Position numbers and translations under genes: made by a program
In this document: positions 16,726-23,376 of the stretch, one piece after another
How the letters are laid out: each line of letters starts with the position of its first letter
Position numbering within the stretch: the first letter of the stretch is position 1
The notes under the pieces: model-generated
What the model was told of the DNA's origin: nothing
The model's database searches: none
The model's input: only the letters and a program-made list of their open reading frames with translations
Source of the DNA: an uncultured Oscillochloris sp.
Lineage (GTDB): Bacteria > Chloroflexota > Chloroflexia > Chloroflexales > Chloroflexaceae
Direction: 5' to 3'
Length of the DNA: 30,921 bases
Assembly (NCBI GenBank): GCA_903877345.1
Contig: CAIRDL010000581.1
Span: forward strand, 1 to 30,921

Positions 16726-17640
16726 TCAGAGGGAGAAATCGCAGCCAGATTGGGGGGAGAAGGTGATCTCCCGTTCCCGATCCTTGATCCCGCCTCCTTG
16801 GCGAACGATCAGGGTATAGGTGCCAGGGCTAGGCACCCGTAAGCGATAGCGGCCCTCGGCGTCTGTCTGCGTTTTGATGCCGTGCTCTTTGATCCACACC
16901 TCCGCCCCGGCGACGGGTTGCCCTTGGCTACGCACGAAGCCGCCAAACCAACCCCATTCTCCTTGCAGGGCACTCTCGTCAGAGGTCTTATCTTGAGCCG
17001 GACGCAGTTGCGTATCTTTGTACGGGACATATATTTGAGCCGGACGCAGCTGATCTGCAGTCACCGGATGCATCTGAAACGGCCTAATCTCAGACTTGAG
17101 CACCGGCGGACTCACGGCGATTTCGTCACGGTTCAGCGAGAGGGTGATGACACAGCTGATCGAGGGCTTGATCTGATTTTCGAGGGCCGTCCAGAACTCG
17201 CCAGGACTCTTAAGCACCCCCTCTGGCATGGCGGTGCGGGCATAGATGGGCATTTCACGACCGCGTAACGCCCCCTGGAGATAGGGATCAGGGATGCGCT
17301 CAAAGTGCATCATGGTCTGAAGGGTGTACCAGAGCAGGCGATGTTCGTCTTCGACCTCGCGGGTCCACGCGGTAATCAGATAGGTCAGGTCGAAATAGGC
17401 GACAGGGCGCTGCCGGTGATCGATCCGCCCGCCCTTTGCCACATTCTCAATGCCGTGCTGACGCAGTTCACGATTCTCGCGGATGTCGAAGAGGTAGCAA
17501 TTCAGCGTCGGCTTGGAGATCCCGGTTGACCATTGGCGGTCGGGAATCTCGAAGCTAACCTCAACTGCTGAGGATTCGCCCTTCGACTCCCAACCTTTCA
17601 CCAGAATCTGGCGGATCGTCTCGTCGAGATCACTTAGCAT
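16726..17640 (-). CDS. DUF4255 tail-cap protein (Afp16-like) with C-terminal CarboxypepD_reg-like domain
   Basis: 304 residues from ATG 17640. Residues 1-190 match DUF4255 (Pvc16/Afp16 tail terminator): MLSDLDETIRQIL, VSFEIPDRQWSTGISKPTLN, CYLFDIRENRELR, YFDLTYLITAWTREVEDEHR and LLWYTLQTMM. A linker follows, then a beta-sandwich at about 228-304 typical of the carboxypeptidase regulatory-like fold (GWFGGFVRSQGQPVAGAEVW, GIKTQTDAEGRYRLRVPSPG, TYTLIVRQ). The cap ends sheath and tube growth at the distal end. The added sandwich could display on the particle's far end. It starts 53 bases after the DUF4157 gene and is followed, after 112 bases, by the sheath. Confidence 0.94.
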   Translation of the reverse strand: MLSDLDETIRQILVKGWESKGESSAVEVSFEIPDRQWSTGISKPTLNCYLFDIRENRELRQHGIENVAKGGRIDHRQRPVAYFDLTYLITAWTREVEDEHRLLWYTLQTMMHFERIPDPYLQGALRGREMPIYARTAMPEGVLKSPGEFWTALENQIKPSISCVITLSLNRDEIAVSPPVLKSEIRPFQMHPVTADQLRPAQIYVPYKDTQLRPAQDKTSDESALQGEWGWFGGFVRSQGQPVAGAEVWIKEHGIKTQTDAEGRYRLRVPSPGTYTLIVRQGGGIKDREREITFSPQSGCDFSL

Positions 17641-17693
17641 AGGGTGGCGTTCTCAGGCTTTATTGCGTTTCCCAGGGAACCGTCGGCAAAGGC

Positions 17694-18470
17694 TCAGCGG
17701 TCTTCGTCACTTCGGCGCTGCGCGGCGGGGGCGGCACCACTACTGATGCTAGAGGCAACCGCATCGGCCTGTTGCTCGTAGCTATCGCCCGCCGGCCCGA
17801 CGCTCATTGGCCCGCTATTGCTCATGCTGCGTTGTTGCACAACGTGAGTCAGCTCGTGGGCCATGAGGGAAGAGTCGCTGGAACTAGCCCCTTGGCCGAG
17901 GAAGATGTCACTGCCGGTGGTGAAGGCTTTCGCGCTGACGTTGTGGTTGAGTTGGTGGGAAGTCGAATCGGAGTGGACGCGAACGCCATCGAAACTGGTA
18001 CCAAAAGAACCTTCCATATTGCTGCGTAACCCGGTATCAAGCGGCGCACCGCCACCGCGCTGACTACTAATCTGGTCAGCCACGGTCGAGCTTACCGGGC
18101 CACCCGCCAAACCAACCTCGGGGCTGGCCTGCATGAGTTGCTCGTCATCCTCTTCAGGGGGCGCTTCTTCGCGTTGGATGGTGGGGTCGTGGAGCTTCTG
18201 GAGGGTCGATTCCTCCTCATCCTCTTCAGGGGGCGCTTCTTCACGTTGGATGGCGGGGTCGTGGAGTTTCTGGAGAGTCGCCTCCTCATCCTCTTCGGGG
18301 GCGGCTTCACGTTGGGCCAGCATACGGGCAATCTGGGCATTGCCAACTTGGCGCTGGAGCGTGAGGAGCGGATGCAGATCCGCACCACCATCGGCGACTG
18401 GCGTCTGAGAAGCCAAGTGACGGCGCATCAAGGGTGCGCGCTGAGGTTCAAAGTCTAGTGCAGGAGCCAT
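17694..18470 (-). CDS. DUF4157 (eCIS core) protein, putative zinc metallopeptidase
   Basis: 258 residues from ATG 18470 with GGAGG seven bases upstream. An N-terminal LQRQVGNAQIARML motif (38-51) is followed by an acidic region with repeated LQKLHDPxIQREEAPPEEDEE units (about 52-115). The DUF4157 domain covers about 130-235: GLRSNMEGSFGTSFDGVRVH, AKAFTTGSDIFLGQG, and AHELTHVVQQ with His205, Glu206, His209; YEQQAD supplies the usual third acidic ligand. The C-terminus is short and polar. DUF4157 proteins are the hallmark of eCIS loci and may be cargo or may process cargo. A candidate promoter lies directly upstream, so it may be transcribed separately from the cargo genes. Confidence 0.93.
   Translation of the reverse strand: MAPALDFEPQRAPLMRRHLASQTPVADGGADLHPLLTLQRQVGNAQIARMLAQREAAPEEDEEATLQKLHDPAIQREEAPPEEDEEESTLQKLHDPTIQREEAPPEEDDEQLMQASPEVGLAGGPVSSTVADQISSQRGGGAPLDTGLRSNMEGSFGTSFDGVRVHSDSTSHQLNHNVSAKAFTTGSDIFLGQGASSSDSSLMAHELTHVVQQRSMSNSGPMSVGPAGDSYEQQADAVASSISSGAAPAAQRRSDEDR
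18137..18315. repeat. About 2.5 tandem 69-72-bp repeats in the DUF4157 gene
   Basis: cctcttcaggggg-like units start at 18149, 18221 and 18290 (spacings 72 and 69 bases). They encode the acidic LQKLHDP(A/T)IQREEAPPEEDEE units. The small length differences are whole codons, so the frame is kept. Confidence 0.9.
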
Positions 18471-18477
18471 AGGGTGG

Positions 18478-18550
18478 CCTCCACAGTTGAATAACAGTCA
18501 AAGGCCGACGGCAACACGCTCACTATAGCATAGTTCTCGGTAAATCTGAA
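18478..18550 (-). promoter_or_regulatory. Candidate promoter and RBS upstream of the DUF4157 gene
   Basis: In the 150-base gap the minus strand has TATAGT (18522-18527) with TTCAGA 17 bases further upstream (18545-18550), and GGAGG at 18478-18482. The -10 is 5/6 to consensus and the -35 only 3/6. It could give independent expression of the DUF4157, cap and structural genes. Confidence 0.4.
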
Positions 18551-18620
18551 GAGGATTCGGGCGGTTTTTTGACCGAGATTTGGGGCGTCTAGGATGGACA
18601 TTCAAACAGAGGGAGCCGCC

Positions 18621-19514
18621 TTACTGGTCAGGGCGGAGCGGCAAGCCGAAGGCACCCCGCAACCTGTTTTCTAGGATGAGCATTTGCTTGATCCGGTCAT
18701 CGCCAGTAGCTTGGGTGCCCGCGACCACCGGCTCGCGCTCGCGGGTCGAAGGGGCGGTGCCAGTGAGCAAAGGAAGGACGGCGACCAAACTGCGGGCCAA
18801 ACCCTCCGCTGGCTTGCGCTGTTCCATCCCCTTGAAGCCGCTTGAGGGCGTCCACGGATCGGGTGCGTAGCGCAACAGCACATCAGAGCCGGAGCCGAAA
18901 GCACCATCGGGGCGCAACTCGGCGTTGGGCGGACTGACGGCTTGGGGTTCACCGCCCTCGGGGGCGTATTCAAAAGTGAGTCGGTGTCTGGCCCTGAGCA
19001 GCGCATCGAGCAGATCGCGTCCGGCGGGGCGTTCGTTCAGCCACGCCAGATCCATTAGCAGGGCGAGCTTGAAGGCGACGCCGCCCTTGAGCACAATGTC
19101 GGTGGCCCCACCTTTGAGCCTAGCGCTGATGGGGCGTAGGCGTTCGGCGATCTTCTGGGGCAACGGCCACTCGCGCTTCGGATCTTGCACAAGCTTCAGA
19201 CCGAGCGGGTACTCATCGGGGTAGACCTGATAGAGACCGTGGTCGCCATCCCAAAACTGGGGCTTAACGGCCTCGGCTGTGGTGCCTTGCTTATCGGCGG
19301 CTGCGCGGGCGATGAGGCGCTGGACATGGGCGTTGCCGTGGCTGGCCTGGAGTTCGCGCACGGCCTCTTGGCGCTGGGCCTGGGCGGTGGGGTGAACAGG
19401 GCCATCGAGACCAACGGCATAGCCCTGGGGGAGTTGATCCGGTGGAGCCTCATCAGCGCGGCGTTTGCGGCGGCGGCGCTGGAGGTGAACATAGTCTGGG
19501 GGATGGGTTTTCAT
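18621..19514 (-). CDS. M91 (NleD-type) effector-like protein with degenerate zinc motif
   Basis: 297 residues from ATG 19514, immediately after the TAA of the 930-residue gene (TAAATG), so probably coupled. An arginine-rich start and LQASHGNAHVQRLI (55-68) resemble the other cargo candidates. The C-terminal half follows the pattern I know from Peptidase_M91 effectors: AGRDLLDALL, GSGSDVLLRYAPDP (207-220), a Pro-x-x-x-L-A helix, and ENRLRGAFGLPLRP (282-295). Where M91 members have L-A-H-E-L-I-H-A, this protein has LARSLVAV (239-246), so both His and the Glu are missing. It may be an inactive or repurposed effector, or a distant family sharing the frame. No signal peptide or membrane helix. The M91 link is my recognition from memory and needs a profile search. 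Confidence 0.7.
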   Translation of the reverse strand: MKTHPPDYVHLQRRRRKRRADEAPPDQLPQGYAVGLDGPVHPTAQAQRQEAVRELQASHGNAHVQRLIARAAADKQGTTAEAVKPQFWDGDHGLYQVYPDEYPLGLKLVQDPKREWPLPQKIAERLRPISARLKGGATDIVLKGGVAFKLALLMDLAWLNERPAGRDLLDALLRARHRLTFEYAPEGGEPQAVSPPNAELRPDGAFGSGSDVLLRYAPDPWTPSSGFKGMEQRKPAEGLARSLVAVLPLLTGTAPSTREREPVVAGTQATGDDRIKQMLILENRLRGAFGLPLRPDQ

Positions 19515-22307
19515 TTATTCTTTGTCTCCAGCCAAGGTAGTAGTTAAGACCTGCTCTAGGGTATTTGGGTCATACCGCTCCAGGAGTTGTTTCAACTGCT
19601 CAGGGTCATTATCAAGCATCCCCAGCAAGCGCTCCAACCTGGCACCATTGTTGCCAACCGCTTCAAGTAACGTCTTGAGCTTGGCCGGGTCATTATTCAT
19701 AACGTTTAGCAAATTACCAAGGCGTGCCTCATTTTGGTTACATGCCTCTAACAGTTGCTCGCGCTGAGCTTCGTCACCACCTAATAGTTCCTCAGCGATA
19801 TCCTTTGAACCTGAGATGGAGCCAAGAAGATCGTCTACGAATTCCCACGTCTTTTCCAACTGCGGGGACAACCATTTAGATGGCACTTTAAGTAAATTAC
19901 TAACGGCATCAGCAATGTCTTTACCAGCCATCAGACCAAGATCGTCATCACTGATATTATTAGTGTCAAGATTCAACCATTTTACATGAATCATAATCAA
20001 AGTAATGGCTGTAATAACGGCAGAGAAAATGGTGACGGCGACAAGAATTGCAGTGAAAATCTCAATATGCACGAGCACGAAAAGTGCAAGTCCGATAATA
20101 AACCCGATAACAATCTGAGGAAGAAGGGAAATGATAACCACATCAATAAGTATGAGCACAACAGCCGTTACAACTAGAATAATAATAGGAACAATCATGT
20201 GCTGGGCAAATCCGACTACGAGCTTAATAAGGCGATGTCCGACACGGGTTAAGTCATTCTCACTCTCAATCTCTGCCGCCTTCGCTTCAGCCTGACCCCT
20301 GAACTCATTCACCATCGACTCTTGTGCGGCCAAGCCCTCACTGACCTTAGCCTGGATCTTGGATAGCCCATCGTTAAGCTGGCCCTCCCACAGGGTATCA
20401 ACCTCAGTGATCTGCTGCGCCATCGAGCGATCGGACTCAGTCACAACCTTTTGCATCGCACTGGTAGCTGTAGTAACCAGCGCGCTCATCTGGCTGCTGG
20501 CCTGCTCTGCTACCCCGCTGATCTGCTGGGCAAAACCGCTGCTCTGCTCAAGCACAGGCTGGATAAGCAGATCAACCTGTTGGGCGGCCTTGTCGCCGAA
20601 TTTATTGACCAGCGCATTGAGGGTACCACTCGTTTGCGTAACCAACTGATCTTGTCCCTGATTGGATGAACCCAGAGCCATACTTACTTGCGCCTGCGCC
20701 TCATTCAGCGCCTGCTGGAGCTGAGGTCCTCGGAAGAGGGCGAAGCGTTGGCTAATTTGTTGGCCGAAGCCATCGAGCTGTGCTGAGGCCGCAGTAGCCT
20801 GCTGGTCAAGCTGGGTGCATGCCTGGGTAGCAGTGTGATCAATCTCCATCTGGCCCTGGGTGAGCGCCTGGCTAAACATGCCGGTGGTTGACTGACGCGC
20901 ATTACGGATCTGGGTCAATATCGGGCTGCTGGAACTCTCAAGTGAGGCGAGGGTCTCGCGCGCAATCCGACCAATGCTCTTGATGATCTCATCATGCTCC
21001 TGGTTGAGCTGCTGATTGCCCGTATGCTGTACCTCTGAGAAGCGCATTGCGGTCGTTTGTGCTTCGCGGTGGAATTTGGCCGCGAGGTTTTCAGCCTCCT
21101 GCTTCGCGGTGGCAGCTAACTTATCGCCACCCTGGCGCAGCTGCGTGGCGGTATCACGGGCCATCCCCTGAACCGCGCTAGTGATGTCAGCGAGCCGTTT
21201 GGAAGCACTATGGGTCGCAACGATCTGCGAGCCAATGGCCCAGACGCGGTTGGCGCGCTGATAACTGACGCGACGGGCGAGATCAGCCTGTTCCTGTCCG
21301 CCTTGGATCATCCGTAAGGCTTTACCTCCGCCTACCTGGTACACCTCGGCCTGTTTGGCCTGGACAGTCTGCTGCAACTCTTGTCTGGCTGTGAGGGTTG
21401 CCTGATCGGTACTGGTAATCTGGGCTTCCCTCTGGCTTCTGATCGCGTTGCGGGCAGTGTCGCGGGCCAGCTCAACCTGCTGCTCGGCCTGGTCGAAGCT
21501 CTGCTCCATGCGCTGCTGCTCGGACTGTAGGCGCAGCTGTAGGCTGGCCTTCGCCTGCGTCGCGGCCACGCGAATACTGGCCTGCCGCTGCTGCGTCGCC
21601 GCCCCGAGCGCGTTGCGCTGGGCGCTGATCTGGGCCAGGAATGTGGCTAGCTCGACGGTTGTGCGCCCTGAGACAGGCGCGACACAGGCCGCAGGTGCCA
21701 CTGAACTCATCCCGCTGGCTTCAGGGGCAGGGGCGCTCCCCAGTAGCGGGTCGGCCAGAGTCATGGGAGCCGACTCGGCACGGCTCATGGGCTGTGCAGA
21801 CCCCTGCAATGGCTCAGCGCTTGCGGAGGCCATTCCTGGGACTGAGGCGGCGGGGACGGCACCGGCGGCTGTGGGGGCGCTGGCGAGGGTAGCCTCGGCG
21901 GGCGGCGGGGTCGGGGTTGGCGCCGGAACGGGGGCTGGCGGTGCAGCAGTGGTTGTGGCAGCAGCGACCTGCGCCGCTGGCGACGGAGTCGCGGCGGGCT
22001 GTGCAGGCTCGGCGACACTCCCCTCGGACGCGAGGGGGAGGGTGCGGCGTTGGATCATGCGCCCGACGGCGGTGTTGCCGTGGGTGCGTTGGAGCATTAG
22101 CAGATTGCGGTGGCGCAGGTCGCTGGCCGTGGAGTGTGATGGGAGTGACTGGTGTAGCGGTTGGTGGGGCGGCTCTCGCGGGGCCATGTGCTGCCCCAGC
22201 CCAGGCGCAAGCAGCCCCAACTCCGGCTGAGGCTCTGCCTCAGTGTCGGGGTGGCGTTCGCGCTCGGGTGGCGCGGGCTTGGCTTGGGTCTGGAGTTCGG
22301 CTGCCAT
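19515..22307 (-). CDS. Large coiled-coil and membrane protein, eCIS cargo or tape-measure candidate
   Basis: 930 residues from ATG 22307; an upstream GTG at 22343 would add 12 residues and neither has a strong RBS. Order: polar N-terminus; LQRTHGNTAVGRMI (72-85); Ala/Pro-rich linker (about 100-200); a long Gln/Ala-rich coiled coil (about 215-690); several adjacent hydrophobic helices (about 693-775, IPIIILVVTAVVLILIDVVI onward); an acidic helical region; and five 14-residue repeats (852-921). The 3' third of the gene is visibly more AT-rich than the 5' part. The N-terminal motif and location suggest a delivered protein that acts on membranes. Alternatively, its length, coiled coil and hydrophobic segments would also suit a tape-measure protein, which is otherwise missing. 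It precedes the M91-like gene without a gap. Confidence 0.8.
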   Translation of the reverse strand: MAAELQTQAKPAPPERERHPDTEAEPQPELGLLAPGLGQHMAPREPPHQPLHQSLPSHSTASDLRHRNLLMLQRTHGNTAVGRMIQRRTLPLASEGSVAEPAQPAATPSPAAQVAAATTTAAPPAPVPAPTPTPPPAEATLASAPTAAGAVPAASVPGMASASAEPLQGSAQPMSRAESAPMTLADPLLGSAPAPEASGMSSVAPAACVAPVSGRTTVELATFLAQISAQRNALGAATQQRQASIRVAATQAKASLQLRLQSEQQRMEQSFDQAEQQVELARDTARNAIRSQREAQITSTDQATLTARQELQQTVQAKQAEVYQVGGGKALRMIQGGQEQADLARRVSYQRANRVWAIGSQIVATHSASKRLADITSAVQGMARDTATQLRQGGDKLAATAKQEAENLAAKFHREAQTTAMRFSEVQHTGNQQLNQEHDEIIKSIGRIARETLASLESSSSPILTQIRNARQSTTGMFSQALTQGQMEIDHTATQACTQLDQQATAASAQLDGFGQQISQRFALFRGPQLQQALNEAQAQVSMALGSSNQGQDQLVTQTSGTLNALVNKFGDKAAQQVDLLIQPVLEQSSGFAQQISGVAEQASSQMSALVTTATSAMQKVVTESDRSMAQQITEVDTLWEGQLNDGLSKIQAKVSEGLAAQESMVNEFRGQAEAKAAEIESENDLTRVGHRLIKLVVGFAQHMIVPIIILVVTAVVLILIDVVIISLLPQIVIGFIIGLALFVLVHIEIFTAILVAVTIFSAVITAITLIMIHVKWLNLDTNNISDDDLGLMAGKDIADAVSNLLKVPSKWLSPQLEKTWEFVDDLLGSISGSKDIAEELLGGDEAQREQLLEACNQNEARLGNLLNVMNNDPAKLKTLLEAVGNNGARLERLLGMLDNDPEQLKQLLERYDPNTLEQVLTTTLAGDKE
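19545..19754 (-). repeat. Five 14-residue leucine repeats at the end of the 930-residue protein
   Basis: The segments LLEACNQNEARLGN, LLNVMNNDPAKLKT, LLEAVGNNGARLER, LLGMLDNDPEQLKQ and LLERYDPNTLEQVL follow one another without gaps. The pattern L-L-x4-N-(D/N/E)-x-x-x-L-x-x looks like a short helical-repeat module. DNA identity between units is low, so the repeat is old. Confidence 0.85.
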
Positions 22308-22380
22308 TTGTGGTGAGGGGTGCAAGTGCCGGGGCAAGCACACTAGGAAGCCCCGACCTCGTGCGTGGCGTAAAATTCGC

Positions 22381-22803
22381 TCACGACCCGGATAGGATTG
22401 CTACACCTTTTTGTGCATGGTTATATTCACTCATCGCCGCATGCACATCTATTCTTAAGCGGGCCTCGTCTATATAATACCCCGCTATGGGCTGCTCTGA
22501 AAAAGAATCACATGCAGAGAAGACCTTTTCGACGAGATTGGTCAAGGGTTCATCGTGAGCATAGCCCCATAGCTTTTTCCAGTCGGCACTAAACGCTTCA
22601 GCACTGATTGCACCCGCATGAAAGCGGGTTAAGAGCAACTCGTCTAGCGGCTCACGCCATGTGCTTTTCATCTGAAGCTGCTCGTCACGGTCTTTTTTCC
22701 ATAACGCCATGAAGTGACGGGTAAAGCTTTTTACCCGTCTGCGCTTTGCAAGAAAGTCGTTGATCATTGCAACATAAACGTGCTCGTTGGCTTGGAAACT
22801 CAT
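22381..22803 (-). CDS. Probable immunity protein, colicin-D-immunity-like
   Basis: 140 residues from ATG 22803, preferred over a 161-residue form from 22866 because AAGGGC precedes it and the extra N-terminus looks non-coding. It is a small, soluble, acidic/helical protein without the cargo motif. The pattern EPLDELLLTRFHAGAISAEA, FSADWKKLWGY, LVEKVFSACDSF and IDEARLRIDVHAAMSEY matches the self-protective colicin-like immunity family (PF09204 type). It lies downstream of the 1368-residue toxin-like gene, after a 573-base gap that holds a hairpin and repeats. The inferred role is to neutralise that protein's C-terminal domain in the producer cytoplasm. Family match is by eye only. Confidence 0.65.
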   Translation of the reverse strand: MSFQANEHVYVAMINDFLAKRRRVKSFTRHFMALWKKDRDEQLQMKSTWREPLDELLLTRFHAGAISAEAFSADWKKLWGYAHDEPLTNLVEKVFSACDSFSEQPIAGYYIDEARLRIDVHAAMSEYNHAQKGVAILSGS

Positions 22804-22862
22804 TGGACATTGCCCTTGGTGATAAGGCCAACTTCCTGCGTTGGGCTTACCTTCCAACATGG

Positions 22863-22992
22863 GCATGTTTCAGAAGCGGCCATTTCAGCTTGACAGGTGA
22901 AATCTGCAATCACATCACATGCTCCTCGTGGCTTTGCAGCTTTGCGACTTTGCGTGAGATCACTGAACTGTCAAGCTGGTTTGAAACATGCC
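22863..22992. repeat. 130-bp stretch with imperfect terminal inverted repeats (MITE-like)
   Basis: The left end (22863-22896) reads gcatgtttca...cagcttgacag. The right end (22968-22991), reversed, reads gcatgtttca then cagcttgacag with ten middle bases missing. A third related copy (28 of 34 bases) is at 30815-30848. It has no coding frame of note and no clear target duplication. Confidence 0.55.
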
Positions 22993-23334
22993 TACCACAA
23001 GGTCGCCGCTGGGATCGAGTGCTACCCACTGTTTCGTTGCACTGTTGAAGCTTTGAGCCTGCGAAATGTGCGCCGGGTTTTTTCCGGTTTGCCCTTCGCC
23101 GTTGTCCTTTTTGGGCGCATAGGCGTGTGGGCAAGCTAACGGTGGTGCTGCAACGTTGAGGGCGGTTCGCGCTTGGGTGGGTTGCGGGGGTCGGGGAGAT
23201 CACGTTAGGAAGATTCTGCATATGCCTGGATGGAAAGACCCTGTCACTCGCAGGGATGGCAGAGACTACACGGTGTCGTCTGAATACCTACCGATCAGCT
23301 TTTGCAATAACTTGTTATCGTGCAAGGTTTGCCT

Positions 23335-23373
23335 TCTGATGTTTGGAATATTAGACATCTTCCAAACATCAGA
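23335..23373 (-). terminator. Stem-loop directly after the toxin-like gene
   Basis: A perfect 14-bp stem (tctgatgtttggaa and its complement, 23335-23348 with 23360-23373) and an 11-base loop begin three bases past the TAG. No clear T-run follows on the minus strand, so it may be a weak terminator or an mRNA 3' stabiliser. Confidence 0.6.
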
Positions 23374-23376
23374 CGC

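Larger units (their letters stand above)
22804..23376. other. 573-base gap with hairpin and dispersed repeats, no accepted gene
   Basis: It holds the hairpin after the toxin gene (23335-23373) and a 130-base stretch bounded by inverted copies of a repeat (22863-22992). Its inner part includes gctttgcagctttgcgactttgcgtgagat, reminiscent of repeats scattered in many bacterial genomes. Short frames on both strands have no RBS, no known motif and repeat-like translation. I see no convincing promoter for the immunity gene. Confidence 0.7.

Noticed and set aside
18558..18577. Possible terminator (cggttttttgaccg) between the M91-like and DUF4157 genes
   Set aside because: The stem is only four to five base pairs and no T-run follows a GC-rich stem on the minus strand.
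22910..23221. Minus-strand 103-residue frame in the gap between toxin and immunity genes
   Set aside because: No RBS, Arg/Pro-rich composition, and it runs across repeat-like sequence (ctttgcgactttgcgtgag). Probably not translated.
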